A stretch of DNA of 64,000 bases from Closterium sp. Naga37s-1 (lineage: Eukaryota; Streptophyta; Zygnematophyceae; Desmidiales; Closteriaceae): NCBI GenBank assembly GCA_947471745.1, contig CANJKZ010000262.1:1248501-1312500 (forward strand), in the 5' to 3' direction. The notes below the pieces were generated by a model. It was not told where the DNA came from. It did no database searches and was given only the letters and a program-made list of their open reading frames with translations. The translations under genes and the position numbers were made by a program. This document shows, one piece after another, positions 10,601 through 21,200 of this stretch (its first letter is position 1; every line of letters starts with the position of its first letter).

Positions 10601-13600
10601 TCCCCCGCACTCTCACACTCCACTCTTTCCATGTCCCACACTTTCTCTACCTGCCCACATGCCTGTCAGACATGCTCACCCCCTCCCACCTCCTCTCAAC
10701 CCCTCCCACCCACTCCCACCCACTCCCACCTCCTCTCACCCCCTCCACCCACTCCCACCTCCTCTCACCTCTTCCCACCCACTCCCACTCCCAACCCTTC
10801 CCACCCCTTTTCCCCCTCCCCTTGCTCGCCAGACCCGGCGTTCCAGTGCTCTCCCGGGTGCTCCATGCACATGCTGGCGGACGGGGTGTGCAACCCGCGC
10901 TGCAACACGCCCGCGTGCACCTTTGATGGCGGCGACTGTGGGTGCGTTGACTCCGTGCTCGGCCCCGGCTTCTGTGCCTGCCCCCCTGGCCATGCCCGCC
11001 GCCATGATGGAGGTGCGCGGGGGGGTGATGTGTGCTGTGGGGGGTTGTCTAGGGGGTGGACAGGGGAGGATGGAGTGGAGGCAGTGGGGGAGATGGAGTG
11101 GGGGCGATAGGAGGAGATGTGTGAGGCAAGGGAAGGTCGAGGCAGGCAGTGGGAAGCTTGTCGTTTCGCTATCATCTTTTTTCCTCCCTCCTCCTCCACA
11201 CTGCCTGTTTTACTGCTCCTGCCATCCATACCTCGCTCCCGTGCCACAATAACCCGCCTTCGATTACCCTCCAACCCCCCACCAAACCCCTCCCCTCCCT
11301 CCCACCTCACTCCTCTCCCGCACACACATTCCCCTAACCCAATGTCCGGGACGACCAGCATGCTGCATGTCGTCTGCAGTGGGAAGTGATCTGCACTTCC
11401 CCTTCTCACTGCAGCGCTACGGACCCAACTACACAGAGAGCAACCGCGCCTTTGCTGCTGAGAGGAACACGCCGCTCACTCGCTTTGTGGGCCAACACAA
11501 CAGGTAGAGATCTCCTCCCGAAGCACCGCGGAGATACTCTTACACGCCGAGTGGGCCGAACACATCATGTCGAGAATGGAGACTTCACACGACGCCCTTT
11601 GCTCTTAGTGTTACCAAGCCTGCACTTGTCTCCCTAGTATCTTCAGTTACACGCCATGCTCTTTCGTCCCCTCTCCTCCCCTCTCAGGCTTCTCATCGGT
11701 ATATTCCTCTACCAGGAGCGCTGGGGTGTGAAGACGTGCAATGCAGACAAGTACAAACACTGCCTGCTTCGACCCAGAACCACTCCGTTCCTTCCTCTTT
11801 GTTCTATCTTCGATTGCAAGCTTTCCCGCATTGGCCTACCTACAGGGGTGCTCTGCTCTGCTCTGTCACCCTTTCACTCTCGCATCTTGCCTTGTGGATT
11901 CCAACCGTAGACCCACCATCTGTACTGTCTGCATCGTGTGCCGTCTGTCTCTCGTGCCATGCAAACTTCTCTCGTATCTCCCACCACCTCTTCAGCTCTC
12001 TCCATTCTTCCCCCAAGCCTCAACTTCTACCACTCCCCCCCCCGTTCCCCTCATTCTTCCCCCCCCTCTCCCCTCCCTCCCCAGCCTGCTGCACCTGGCG
12101 GGGTGGTGCAGCAATGGCACGTCCAGGGAGCCGTTTGGAGTGAACCCGCACTTCCTGCCCACCTCCTCCCTCTACGACCCAGTAGCCGCCGCAGCCGCTG
12201 CCTCCACCCTCCTCCAGAGCACCAATGCCAGTGCCAGTGCCAGTACCAGCGTTGGTGCCGATGGTGGTGGTGGTCATGCCGTACTGAATCCCCAAGGCCT
12301 GCCATATGGATTCGAGTACCCTGTGGTAAGCCTGCTTGGCCAGACCAAGTGCTCCTGGAACAGGCACAGCCATGCGCCCTTGCCCTGTGCTCCTGCTTCA
12401 CTTTCTGCTGCTTGAGATTGTCTGGTTTGGGGATTGCGTGTGTGCATGTGTGCACGCGTGCACGTGTGGATGAGTGCACGCTCCCCCCCACTCCACATGT
12501 GCCCACCTGCTGATCCTCTCGCGCCGTCCCACACCACCCACACAAGGCACCAAAACTTCTGACGCACCTGAAAGTTGTGTTATGCTCCATGCCACCCGCA
12601 CAGGACAGGTTGGAGGGCTACCCGCTGGTGTTTGACGTCAATTTGGACCACCGGGAGGCGGAGAACCGCATGCATTCTACTCGACCCAAATGCTCCATGT
12701 TGTCTCTAAAGGTTGTCCCACATTGTCCCACACCCATCTCCCACACCCACGTGCGCAGGACAGGTTGGAGGGCTACCCGCTGGTGTTTGACATCAATCTG
12801 GACCACCGAGGGGCGGAGAACCGCCTGCGGTACCTGGTGGACGGGCTCTACATCGACAACGCCACTCGCAAGCTCGAAGTCTCCTTCATCACCCACAACG
12901 GTGAGCCGTGCCCTTGGTAGCCTTTGAGATGTCTGGGAAACGCTACCTGGAGTAGGTGTCTGTCACCAATCACACACGGTCGGACCTGACTCAGGTGCCG
13001 CTTCTACTTCATGCATTCACACCTCACATTCATGACGCCTGCTGGCCTTGTCTGACATGCAGTTAACCAGGCATTCTCATGCATGCCCTCTCCATACTCT
13101 CATCTTCCCCCGACCACTGACCAGGCGAGAGCAGCACGTTTGTCCTCACGCGCGTCACAGCCGTGGTGGACACGGGCGGGGGGCTCGTCACCTCCTTCTC
13201 CTCGCTGCCCGTACCAACCACCCTGTACTCTCAGTCCCTCACGTCCGTGTTCCTGCTGCTGCTGCAAGCGGTGTACGTGTTGGCGCTGCTGTGGAACGGG
13301 GTGGAGGAGGCGGTGGAGCTGCGGGGGCGCGTGAAGAGGGAGGGGTCTGTTCTCAGTTACTTCCATTCGGGCTGGAACTGGATCGACATGGCCTCGCTGC
13401 TCCTGCAGTGGCTCGCGCTCATCACCTGGATCGTGCTCTGGCGGGCAGTGGCAGCCAATGACATGGACCCGCGATATGACATTTATGAGTCGCTGCTGGA
13501 GGTGCCACGGTACTGGCAGGTGGCGGGGAGTGGAGAGGGGTTCCAGGTGGCCATGCAGGAGTACGAGGACCTGCAGGCGCTCATCAACTGGCGCTCCTTC

Positions 13601-13689
13601 TACTTCGCCCTGCAGGGCGTCAAGTGAGTTTGCTGCTCTTGTTGACCTGCCGGGTCAAGTTGTTCTGGCTTCAGTAAGGCTACTGCTTC

Positions 13690-13725
<36 letters not shown>

Positions 13726-13782
13726 TCTTTCATTCTTTTCTTTCATTGATTCATTCATTCATTCTTTCTTTCCTTCCTTCCT

Positions 13783-13841
<59 letters not shown>

Positions 13842-15960
13842 CTCATTTCCTTTCCTGCCTTTGTGTAGTTCTAATGTTAGAGTGTCCTGCCTTGATCCCA
13901 GTGCCTACACTAAGAACTTCTTTCTCTACCCCCCACCTTCCGATCTCGTCTCCAGCCTCTTCTTCCTCATGGTGCGTCTGCTCAAGCTGATGGACTTCCA
14001 GCCCTATCTGGGCGTCATCACACGCTCCCTCGCCCTCGCCATGCCCCCGCTGCTACACTTCTTCCTGCTCGCCTTCGTCGTCTTTTTCTGCTTCTCTCTG
14101 TACGGCTACCTCGTCTTTGGCGGCAAAATGGAGCAGGTGATCCATTTAGGCATGAAAACTTCTCTTTCCTTCCAAGAATTATACCATCACTCCCGTTTAT
14201 GCCTTCATCACTCACGTTAAATCTTTTTATCCCACGTGAATCCAACTTGTGCAGTTTGCCACGCTGCCCGACGCGCTGTTCGCGTGTTTTTTGATCATCC
14301 TGAACGAGAATGCAACGGCCTATTTCTTTGTGCACATGCACGGGTGGGACCTGGTGGCGGGCATGCTTTTCTTCATCGCCTTCATCCTCCTCCTCGTCTT
14401 CATCCTCTTCAACTTCCTCATCGCCATCATCGTCGACGCTTTCATGACCATCAAGGTCAGTCGCCCCTTCACGCTGCCATTTCTGGTCTCTGGTTCTATT
14501 CTTGCTCTCGTATTGTCATCCGAGCCCTCTTCTCATCACCCTCGTCCGCTCTCGTCTCTCTGCCCTCCCTCGCCCCTGGCACCCCCCTCGCCTGCCGCCA
14601 CCAGGAGACCCAGGAGCTGGCGACGTCCATAGCGGAGGACGTGGGCACCATCGTGCGCTACCTCTTCTGCCGCCTCACGGGGCGCTACGCCTCCTACTCC
14701 TCCATCCTGCACCGCTTGAAGCAGCTCGGCGCTCGCGACTTCGCTGCGGACGAGGCGCAGCGCCGCATGCAGAGGTACCAGTCGCTGCAGCGCCGGGCCA
14801 AGACAACCGTCATACGAGGGATCTGTGGGAGGAAGGCTGCGGAGGTGGAGCGAGCCAAGACGATGGCGGCGGGTGGGGGGGGAGTGGTGGCGCCGCAGAG
14901 GGTGCTGCAGGTGAAGGGGCAGAGCATTGATGACATCTCCCTCGCCATGATCCTGCAGCGCCGCCACTCCACACAGGTGCGCTGGGCGGGCCTTTTAGGG
15001 GGGGTGTTTCCTGAGATGACCTCTCTCCCTGATTAGCTGCAGGAGTGAGTGACGCTTGGAACGCACGCCAGCCGTCCTCAACTGCTCTTGTGCCAGCTGA
15101 TCCTAGCCCACTCTCTCCCACTCTGCTCTGCGTCACCAGGTGCTGCCGTACTCACCAACATGCAGCCCAGACCAAGAGAAAAGCATGACTGGTTCGGCTC
15201 CAGCTGTGGAGGAACTTTCTCAGCAGCTTCTGCAACAGCTAGGGGAGAATGAAGTCCTTTTCACCATACCAAATCCACTCAGCAAGCCAAAGCCGGGCCT
15301 GCACCAGATCCAGGTGTGCTGGCTTCTTCTGCTGCTGCTGCTGCAGCCGCTGCCGCCGCCGCTGCTTTTGCTGCTGCTGTTCTGTGTCACTCGTGTGTAT
15401 CCCTGCTGCTGTGGGTCCTCGTGCTCTTTAGTTTTCTTGTCTGCTCTTCCCTTGTTACTTCTCACCCTAGCTCGCCCTTTCCCGCTCCCTCTGCATGGCA
15501 GGAAGAGCTAGTTCAGTCACGAGAGTCATTGGAGGAGCTCAAGGCAATGGTGGCTTCCCTTCAGGCGACACTGCTGCTTGCTGCTGCCAATGGTCCCTCC
15601 TCTGCCTGCTCCCACTGCTCACATTGTCCTCATTGCCCTCATCCTGATGCCGCCCACAAGCCCACCACGCCCACCGCCGGCACCAACAACAGCGCCACCA
15701 GTGCAACGACCACCACCTTGAAAACTGCCCCGCCTCGTGCTTGTACCTTACAGGCCAATGGTTCATCCCCAATGTTTCATCGACCAGCACAGCTGCCCCG
15801 TCTGGCCACATATCCAAACGCTCAAGTGGGTAGGAGTATTTCTCACTCCCCCACAGCTCGTTCTGTGCGCCAGCCTCATATAGGATGGAACCAGGCAGAG
15901 TTAGACTCAAATAGAGGCATGGAAAGGGGCCACCAGGGATGGTGTAGAAAGGGGATGTAA
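4675..15960 (+). CDS. Polycystin-2/TRPP-like cation channel, copy 1 (23 exons, 1882 aa)
   Basis: Exons: 4675-4841, 5113-5780, 6005-6168, 6324-6899, 7063-7212, 7378-7423, 7656-7937, 8205-8514, 8703-8872, 9057-9164, 9479-9619, 10337-10546, 10833-11012, 11359-11503, 11688-11750, 12085-12325, 12759-12900, 13125-13623, 13956-14136, 14255-14455, 14605-14976, 15140-15313, 15502-15960. All introns are GT-AG and phase is kept throughout. The start MAEAVV is shared with copy 2. Order: acidic cytosolic N-terminus; helix S1 (about 297-316); ectodomain with cysteine-rich CGDG module (334-575), Ala/Ser/Asn-rich linker, cupredoxin-like domain (845-997), Lin-12/Notch repeat (998-1057) and TOP domain (about 1208-1290); S2 (1294-1312), S3 (1340-1361), S4 (1406-1435), S5 (1449-1475), pore (1486-1503), S6 (1513-1541); a tail with a short coiled coil and a Cys-His cluster (1766-1777). 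The family forms tetrameric Ca2+-permeable channels in cilia or internal membranes. The role here is inferred, and splice sites are predicted by eye against copy 2. Confidence 0.88.
9057..10546 (+). other. Exons 10-12 of gene 1: cupredoxin-like ectodomain module
   Basis: Exon 10 encodes GGTWLQW followed by HVGDKVTWVWDDDLPHS, the strand pattern and first histidine typical of cupredoxins. Exon 12 encodes FTYTKVFTQPGTYHYES and ends with MSGMVTVLV, matching the last strands of the fold. Exon 11 is a family-specific insertion with two cysteines. The cysteine and second histidine of a type-1 copper site are not seen where expected (YHYES instead of Y-x-C-x-x-H), so copper binding is doubtful. The same holds in copy 2. 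Confidence 0.7.
9619..10210 (+). repeat. Minisatellite built on the exon 11 splice donor of gene 1
   Basis: About 590 bp of 18-bp units alternate between GTGCTGCGTGCTGCGAGA and GTGCTGCGTGCTGCGTGA, giving a 36-bp higher-order period. The array starts at the donor itself (CTGC then GTGAGT), and GTGAGT recurs about 19 times. It lies in intron 11. The long Cys-rich frames across it are products of the repeat and are not called as genes. Confidence 0.95.
10675..10815 (+). repeat. Pyrimidine-rich short repeat before the LNR exon
   Basis: Irregular tandem copies of CCCACTC and CTCCTCTCACC fill the end of intron 12, just before the acceptor of exon 13. They probably serve as, or grew from, the polypyrimidine tract. 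Confidence 0.75.
10833..11012 (+). other. Exon 13 of gene 1: Lin-12/Notch repeat (LNR)
   Basis: One exon encodes a single LNR-like module with ordered cysteines and the hallmark CNPRCNTPACTFDGGDCGC. LNRs are small Ca2+-binding disulfide modules, known from Notch and from some protist and algal membrane proteins. It is extracellular here, between the cupredoxin-like domain and the TOP domain. A further Cys pair follows (CACPPG). Confidence 0.88.
12597..12711 (+). repeat. Partial tandem duplicate of exon 17 (possible cassette exon)
   Basis: The acceptor and first 70 or so bases of exon 17 occur twice, 155 bp apart (from 12597 and from 12752), with few differences. The upstream copy can run from 12604 to a possible donor (AAG then GTTGTC) at 12711. 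That is 108 bp with phase 0 at both ends, so its inclusion would add 36 residues in frame. Whether it is used cannot be told from sequence. Confidence 0.7.
12759..14455 (+). other. Exons 17-20 of gene 1: TOP domain and S2-S6 channel core
   Basis: Exons 17-18 read DGLYIDNATRKLEVSFITHN and then VVDTGGGLVTSF, which follows the polycystin TOP-domain pattern. SYFHSGWNWIDM at S3 is a polycystin-family signature. S5 ends GYLVFGG. The pore reads FATLPDALFACFLIILNEN, and S6 ends FNFLIAIIVDAF. This is the ion-conducting part of the protein. The acidic residue of the usual LGD filter is represented by N-E. Confidence 0.88.
13694..13845 (+). repeat. Poly-T tract and (TTTC)n microsatellite in intron 18
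   Basis: About 30 T residues are followed by CATT-rich sequence and then about 17 TTTC units. This is a simple repeat within the intron between the S3 and S4-S5 exons of gene 1. Confidence 0.95.
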
Positions 15961-16224
15961 GAAATTTCGGGGTAGCATCAACGATTGATGAATTATTCAA
16001 CGTTAATATATGCAACTGACTGAGGTGATGCTTGCGTGACCAGAGTGCTCGTGAATATGCTTCATGCAAGTAGTTCCCTTTCATACATTAGGAGTTTCAT
16101 TACATACATTAGGAGTTTCATTTCATACAATGTGTTTTCAGTGCGGTTGATTTGACGTTTCTCGTGTTTCCTTTCTGTTTTGCATGCACAACCAGTTTAT
16201 CCACCTGTTGGAACCCTTCATTAA

Positions 16225-16395
16225 AGCGACGGGCAACTTTTGGCAGTGTTGGGTTCAGGAGTTTTTTTTTTGAACCAGGCTTGCCAGCGCGAAAGTGCTG
16301 GCTGGCGAAAACCAGGATTTCGTGCGGACACTTTCCATCCGCAGTAACAGTTCGCCAGGGTTCTGGGTTTTGGGTGGCAAATGTGCACCGTCGCT
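16225..16395. mobile_element. Short MITE with TTAA target-site duplication
   Basis: The 171-bp element is flanked by TTAA on both sides (16221-16224, 16396-16399). Its ends form an inverted repeat beginning AGCGACGG, with similarity extending about 25 bp inward. TTAA duplication suggests a piggyBac-type origin. There is no coding capacity. Confidence 0.75.
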
Positions 16396-16949
16396 TTAAA
16401 TGCGAACCAATGACAGCGCTCGACGATGACAGCTCATTCTCCAATGATTCGCGCGTGAGGCGCTGAACAGCGCAATGACCTAGATGTGTACAGTGGCGCA
16501 CATGAGAAACCTTACAGTGCAGAATCCTGGGAGACTGAGGGGCGCATGGCACTTTGATTTGATGGTCGATCACCCCACCCCTCTGTCCAACAAGGTTGCC
16601 TTAGGATTGGATTGGGTTTCGCCAGTGACTGGACTGCACAGCGGGGATGCTTGCATTGAGGGATGATGGTCTGATGACGTCAATGGTGTCCCACGAATCG
16701 ATAATCGGTGCAACACGTTCCTATGCGCTTCTGATGTTTTTTTGTAAAGCTTACTGCTCGGTGCCTGGAGGTCAACGGGTGTCGGTTGGTTCTCCCCCAC
16801 CCGCTCTGTGTAAGCTCTGTTGCTCCACGGCCTTTGCTCGCCTGATGGTCCGGGCAGTGGGCACTAGTCATGCCGCAGAGGAGGAAGGTGGCTTGGCTTG
16901 ACAAGTGGCTCGAGGTGAGGAAAGAGGATGTGTGGTTGAGATGCATGTA

Positions 16950-17272
16950 CACCCTGTGTCTCGCCATAGTGAATTTCTCCATAGTGAATTCTCTGTTACT
17001 AGAAACTCATCCCGTACAGAAGCATGCTATCACCCGCGCTATAGTGAACTTTTGGACCAGCGCGATCCAGTGTGTTGCAGTACGCTTTCGAAAGGTCTCT
17101 GGACATTCTGGAATGGCTAGCTAGGGTATGTAGGAAAAGTATATCTTGAGAAACTCCCCTCGCACACCCGCGTGCTAGGGACGGTTGAATGGTTTCGGTA
17201 TTGGCAAAATTCCGAATACTGCCAAGAAACAGTAGTGTTCTTACGCGGCTGAAAGTAGCGAAAAACAGGGTG
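16950..17272. mobile_element. MITE with TA target-site duplication (Tc1/mariner-type)
   Basis: The ends are CACCCTGTGTCTCGCCA and, inverted, CACCCTGTTTTTCGCTA, each flanked by TA (16948-16949, 17273-17274). The element is 323 bp and non-coding. TA duplications and this size fit a Tc1/mariner or pogo-derived MITE. Confidence 0.75.
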
Positions 17273-18018
17273 TACAGAAACACGCGCATAGTCAGCACGG
17301 CTTGAAGCGGCCTGAGGAGAATGTCCGTGTGAGCTGTGGATGCTGTATCTCGTGCAGCACTCATCACAACCTCCCTCCTGCGCACATGCCACCACCGCAG
17401 CCAGCAAGCCATCACTGTGACATGGCCAAGCGTCATCCTCTTCGCGTCTGTCCTGAGGAACGCGCACCGACCCACGACGATCCGAGACAACAGAAACCAT
17501 CAGCACCAGTAGACGAAGATATCTACCCCGCGGCGGGTAAGAAGAATCAAGATGGCCATGGCCGTGGTTCGCAGGGCTCTGCTGTCCTGCAGCGAGGGGA
17601 TGTGCGTGCCCGGCAAGGGGCCCTTGGCTCGCCCCTCATCAGTAGACCCAGTCGACCAGAGCAGCAGACGAAGCAGCGGCAGCAGTCGTGGATTCCACAA
17701 CAGCACGTGCACCGATCGCCTTGTGGAGAAGCCGAAATCATCCTACCCGTCGGAACTAGTACTAGTGGTTGCTCCTTATCTGTCGTACGATCGACTGTCC
17801 TACAACCTCGTTTCTCCAGCCGCAGTTCGAGAGCGTGTAGCGAATTCCGGACGGCTTAGTACTAGTGTCTCACGCCGTAGCCTCCTCGCCGCGGCGCTTT
17901 TATCCAGCGGTGGGTGCAACCGGCACGTCGGGACTGACGCGCGGCGTCGGGAGAATCCGATATTGTCGAAAGCGGACTGCGCAGATTCAAGAACGCGCAG
18001 CGCTTTTGCGCTGTCACG

Positions 18019-18027
18019 AAACCCTAA
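18019..18027 (+). promoter_or_regulatory. Telo-box-like motif upstream of channel gene 2
   Basis: AAACCCTAA lies about 190 bp before the ATG of gene 2. In plants this motif is a promoter element near transcription starts of many housekeeping genes. A single 9-bp match is weak evidence. Confidence 0.35.
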
Positions 18028-18218
18028 CTTCCAAAGCAGCCCAAGCTCAGTCTTAGGAGACCGTACTACTATATGCGGATTCCAGTCGACAGATGTGCGT
18101 TCGCGTAGATTACTACGCGGCAGACTCATCGCGAGGGCAGTAATTCTCAGTAGTTTCTCGCTTAGTACAATTGTAAATCCCGTCGCCACGGTAACGAGCG
18201 AGCTGGCTAACAGGCAGC

Positions 18219-21200
18219 ATGGCGGAGGCGGTGGTGATACTGCGCAACCGGAAGAAGGAGGAGGAAGAGCAGGGGGGCGCGCTGACGCGCTCCGCCAGTC
18301 TCTTGGAGGACAAGTTCTCCGCGTACGAGCGCGCGAACCACAAGATGTGGGCGCGCTCCGCTTCCGCCGTCGGCACAAGGTTCGTCGCAGACGCCACGTC
18401 ATCAGATGCTCTCCCACATGCGCTCCCACATGCGGTCCTAGATGTGGCACTGATGCCCGTCGCTTGCAGATGCGGGATCACGGCTCCGAGACACGCTCCC
18501 GCTGCAGGGTTCAATTGCGTCGCAGCACTTGATTGGTCTAGATTTGGCCCACAGGCTTTCGGCTTTGTTATGCCTTTTGCTTTTTTGTCTGTTTGTTTGT
18601 TGTTTGTCGGTTCTTTTTTTTCTCTCTCTTTTTCTTTTTTGTGAAAGCTTCCCCCCGCTGGCTGCTGGTTGCATTTGCGGAACTCCTCCGCCTCCGCATA
18701 GTCCCCCACTCCTACTCCCCCCACCCGCCCCCCCTTTGCGCTCCCCCAGTCACGACCAACCTCGCGCACATCACGTGCTTCCGCTCGTGCGGCCGTGGCG
18801 GGAGAAGCATGCGGGCGGAAAGAAGCGCGGCCAGCGGGAGCGGAACGGTGAGGCATCCGGCGGAAGCTGCGGGAATTTCTTGTGGAGCGGCGGAAGCAAA
18901 AGACCGGGGGGGGTTACAGGGGGTGCGGGGACGGCACGTGAGGGCGACGCAGAAGCGGACGAGAGGGGGGGAGAGCGGCGCATTCTTGATGCTGTGAATG
19001 GCTGTGGTAACAGCACGGTGCAGAACGGTAACAGTGCGGGTTGCGGAGAAGGAAACGAGGAAGCTGCGGCAGTCAGGAAGCTACAAGGACGAAGCTTGCA
19101 CGACGACGACGACCACAGCTGCGGCGAGGAGAGTAACGAGGAGCACTATACCGCGGATGACGACGCGAGCCGGGGGGAAGAAGACGAGGCGGAAGAGTTG
19201 GCGGGGCTGAAGGGGCTGGCGGTGGGGGAGGCGGAGGGCGGGAAGGGGTGGGAGGGCGAGGAGGAGGCGATAGTAGACGAGGAGTTGGAGGAGATCGACA
19301 AGGAGGTCGTTCAAGGTGCGCCGCCGCTCCCATCAAGTCACCTCACCTCCGCCCACTCCATCCCTCTGCGCCGCTTGGCCACCTCGCTCACATCGCTCGC
19401 TCGCACCCGTGGCATGCCTGCTGCATTCTGCTTGCCGCTTTCCTCCTCCCACTTGCCGCTTGCCGCTTGCGGCTTGCCTGCCTCTTGTGCACCGCTCACC
19501 CATGTGGCAGGCGTGCAGCGGACTCACCTGCCGGTCATATCTCGCCCTCCCGCGTTTGTGCATTCTCGCTCCCGCTGGATCTGTCCGCTGGAGCCTCCTC
19601 CGCGTGCTCTTGTGTTCTCACCCCCGCACGCATCCCCTCTTCCCATGAAACCCGCACACCCCCGTGCACCGCCTTGCACCCATTTCGACCCCTTTTCGCC
19701 GCTCTGCACCCCGTTCCCCGTGGGCGCGCAGACGTGTTTGACCGCGTGAGCTTCCTGCGCGAGCAGGTGCAGCACTACCGCGCTTTGGGCGGGTTCGTGC
19801 TGCTGATGGCGGTGTTTGTGGCAATGGTGTATCTGCAGGCCGACTCCTCCCGCACCTACCAAGTCACCTCCGCCCACTCCGTTCTCATCCCCACCGTGAG
19901 CCCTCTCGCTCCCACCACACCCTCTAACGACCCCTGTGGTTCGGCCTGTGCAAGCTGGCTTGATTGTAACGACCCCTCTGATTTACGCCATATTCGTTTC
20001 GTTTCATTCCACGCCTGCACCTCTCATCTTAAGCTCTGCTTGTTCCTCTGCGTTCCGGTCCCGCGCAGAACTTCGCTCCAGATTCATCCAACCGCTTTGC
20101 AGGAGCGGGCGAGTTCTACTCGTGGCTCAACGCCAGCATCATTCAGGTGTGCCCCGCGTGCCCATTAACCTCTGCTCCACTCTCGTCTGCTCTGCTCTGC
20201 TGTTTCACATAGCATGTTGCAATATGTGCCATGTGTGTCACACATGCCATATTGCAATATATGCTATAATGTGTCACACGTGCCGCACCTGTTTGGTTTG
20301 TTTTATGGGTGCGGCATGCCTGTGCTCATCGACCGTCGTCTCCCCCCCTCCCCTTCTTTTCCCAGAAATTCTGGCAAGACCCCCCATGCGGAGACGGCAC
20401 GTGCGATCAACCCTTCGAGTTCCCGGCGTTTGGGCGTTTCGGCTGTGAGGCGGACTGCGGCACGTTCCCGAACCTGACCTCCGTGTCGATCCATTTCACG
20501 ACGTCCTTGTCGTCGGGGGAAGCCCTGGCGTCGTCCTCATGGAACCTGTGCATGCAGAGCCCCATCTCTCTCTGCTGGCACGCCCTCCCCCAGCCCTTCC
20601 CCGCCCAGCACGCCCAGTTCTCCCTCGCCCTCGACATTCCCGACGGCCAATGGGCGCTTTTGATTACTGCACCAATGGGCGGCGTGCAGGGGGTGCTGCA
20701 GGCGCAGAAGCCGGGGTTGGGGCGGCTTGGATCGGACAGAAGCGGTGTGGCGATGACGAACATGGGGTCGTCTAACAGTGTCACCATTGCCGCGTTTGGC
20801 GGGTGCGCGGATGGCGAGGGGTTTGGATGGGGGAATGCGTCGGCGGCAGCAGAGGCAGAGGCACTGGACACGTGCAGAGAGGTGAGGGGAGAGAGATGGT
20901 TTCCGTGGATGTTTGAGTGGCCTGGTGCGAGTTTTTGGAGAGGTTGGGTGCTGGTAGATGGCACCAGTGTGTGGGTCGGAAATGTGTTTCATTGTGCTTT
21001 TGCTTGCTGCAGCATCCTTACAGTCTCATCCGTTCCACCCTGTTTCCTCCGCGTTTGCCTGTTCTCTCCCAGGTGTGTGAGTTCGTGGCGGTGTGCCTGC
21101 AGTCAGCGTGTGGCCGGGAGGTGGCAACGAGGGAGGTGGCGGGTGCGTTTGTGGATTGTGTGAAGATATGCCGTGCAGCACCGGCCACCATCCTGCCATA

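Larger units (their letters stand above)
15961..18218. other. Intergenic region between the two channel genes
   Basis: These 2.26 kb separate the stop of gene 1 from the ATG of gene 2. The region holds a short tandem repeat (two copies of a CATACATTAGGAGTTTCATT-like unit, 16082-16125), two MITEs and the presumed promoter of gene 2. Open frames on both strands (for example 17552-18532 plus, 17800-18450 minus) have no recognisable domain, overlap each other and look like chance frames in GC-rich DNA. Confidence 0.7.

Noticed and set aside
9686-10926. Cys-rich repetitive protein frames
   Set aside because: They are translations of the 18/36-bp intron minisatellite in gene 1 and do not match the phase of adjoining exons.
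16118-16573. Minus-strand 151-codon frame
   Set aside because: It runs across the TTAA-flanked MITE and its TIRs and has no recognisable similarity.
17552-18532. 326-codon frame upstream of and overlapping gene 2
   Set aside because: It overlaps exon 1 of gene 2 in another frame, has no recognisable domain, and an equally long minus-strand frame covers the same DNA.
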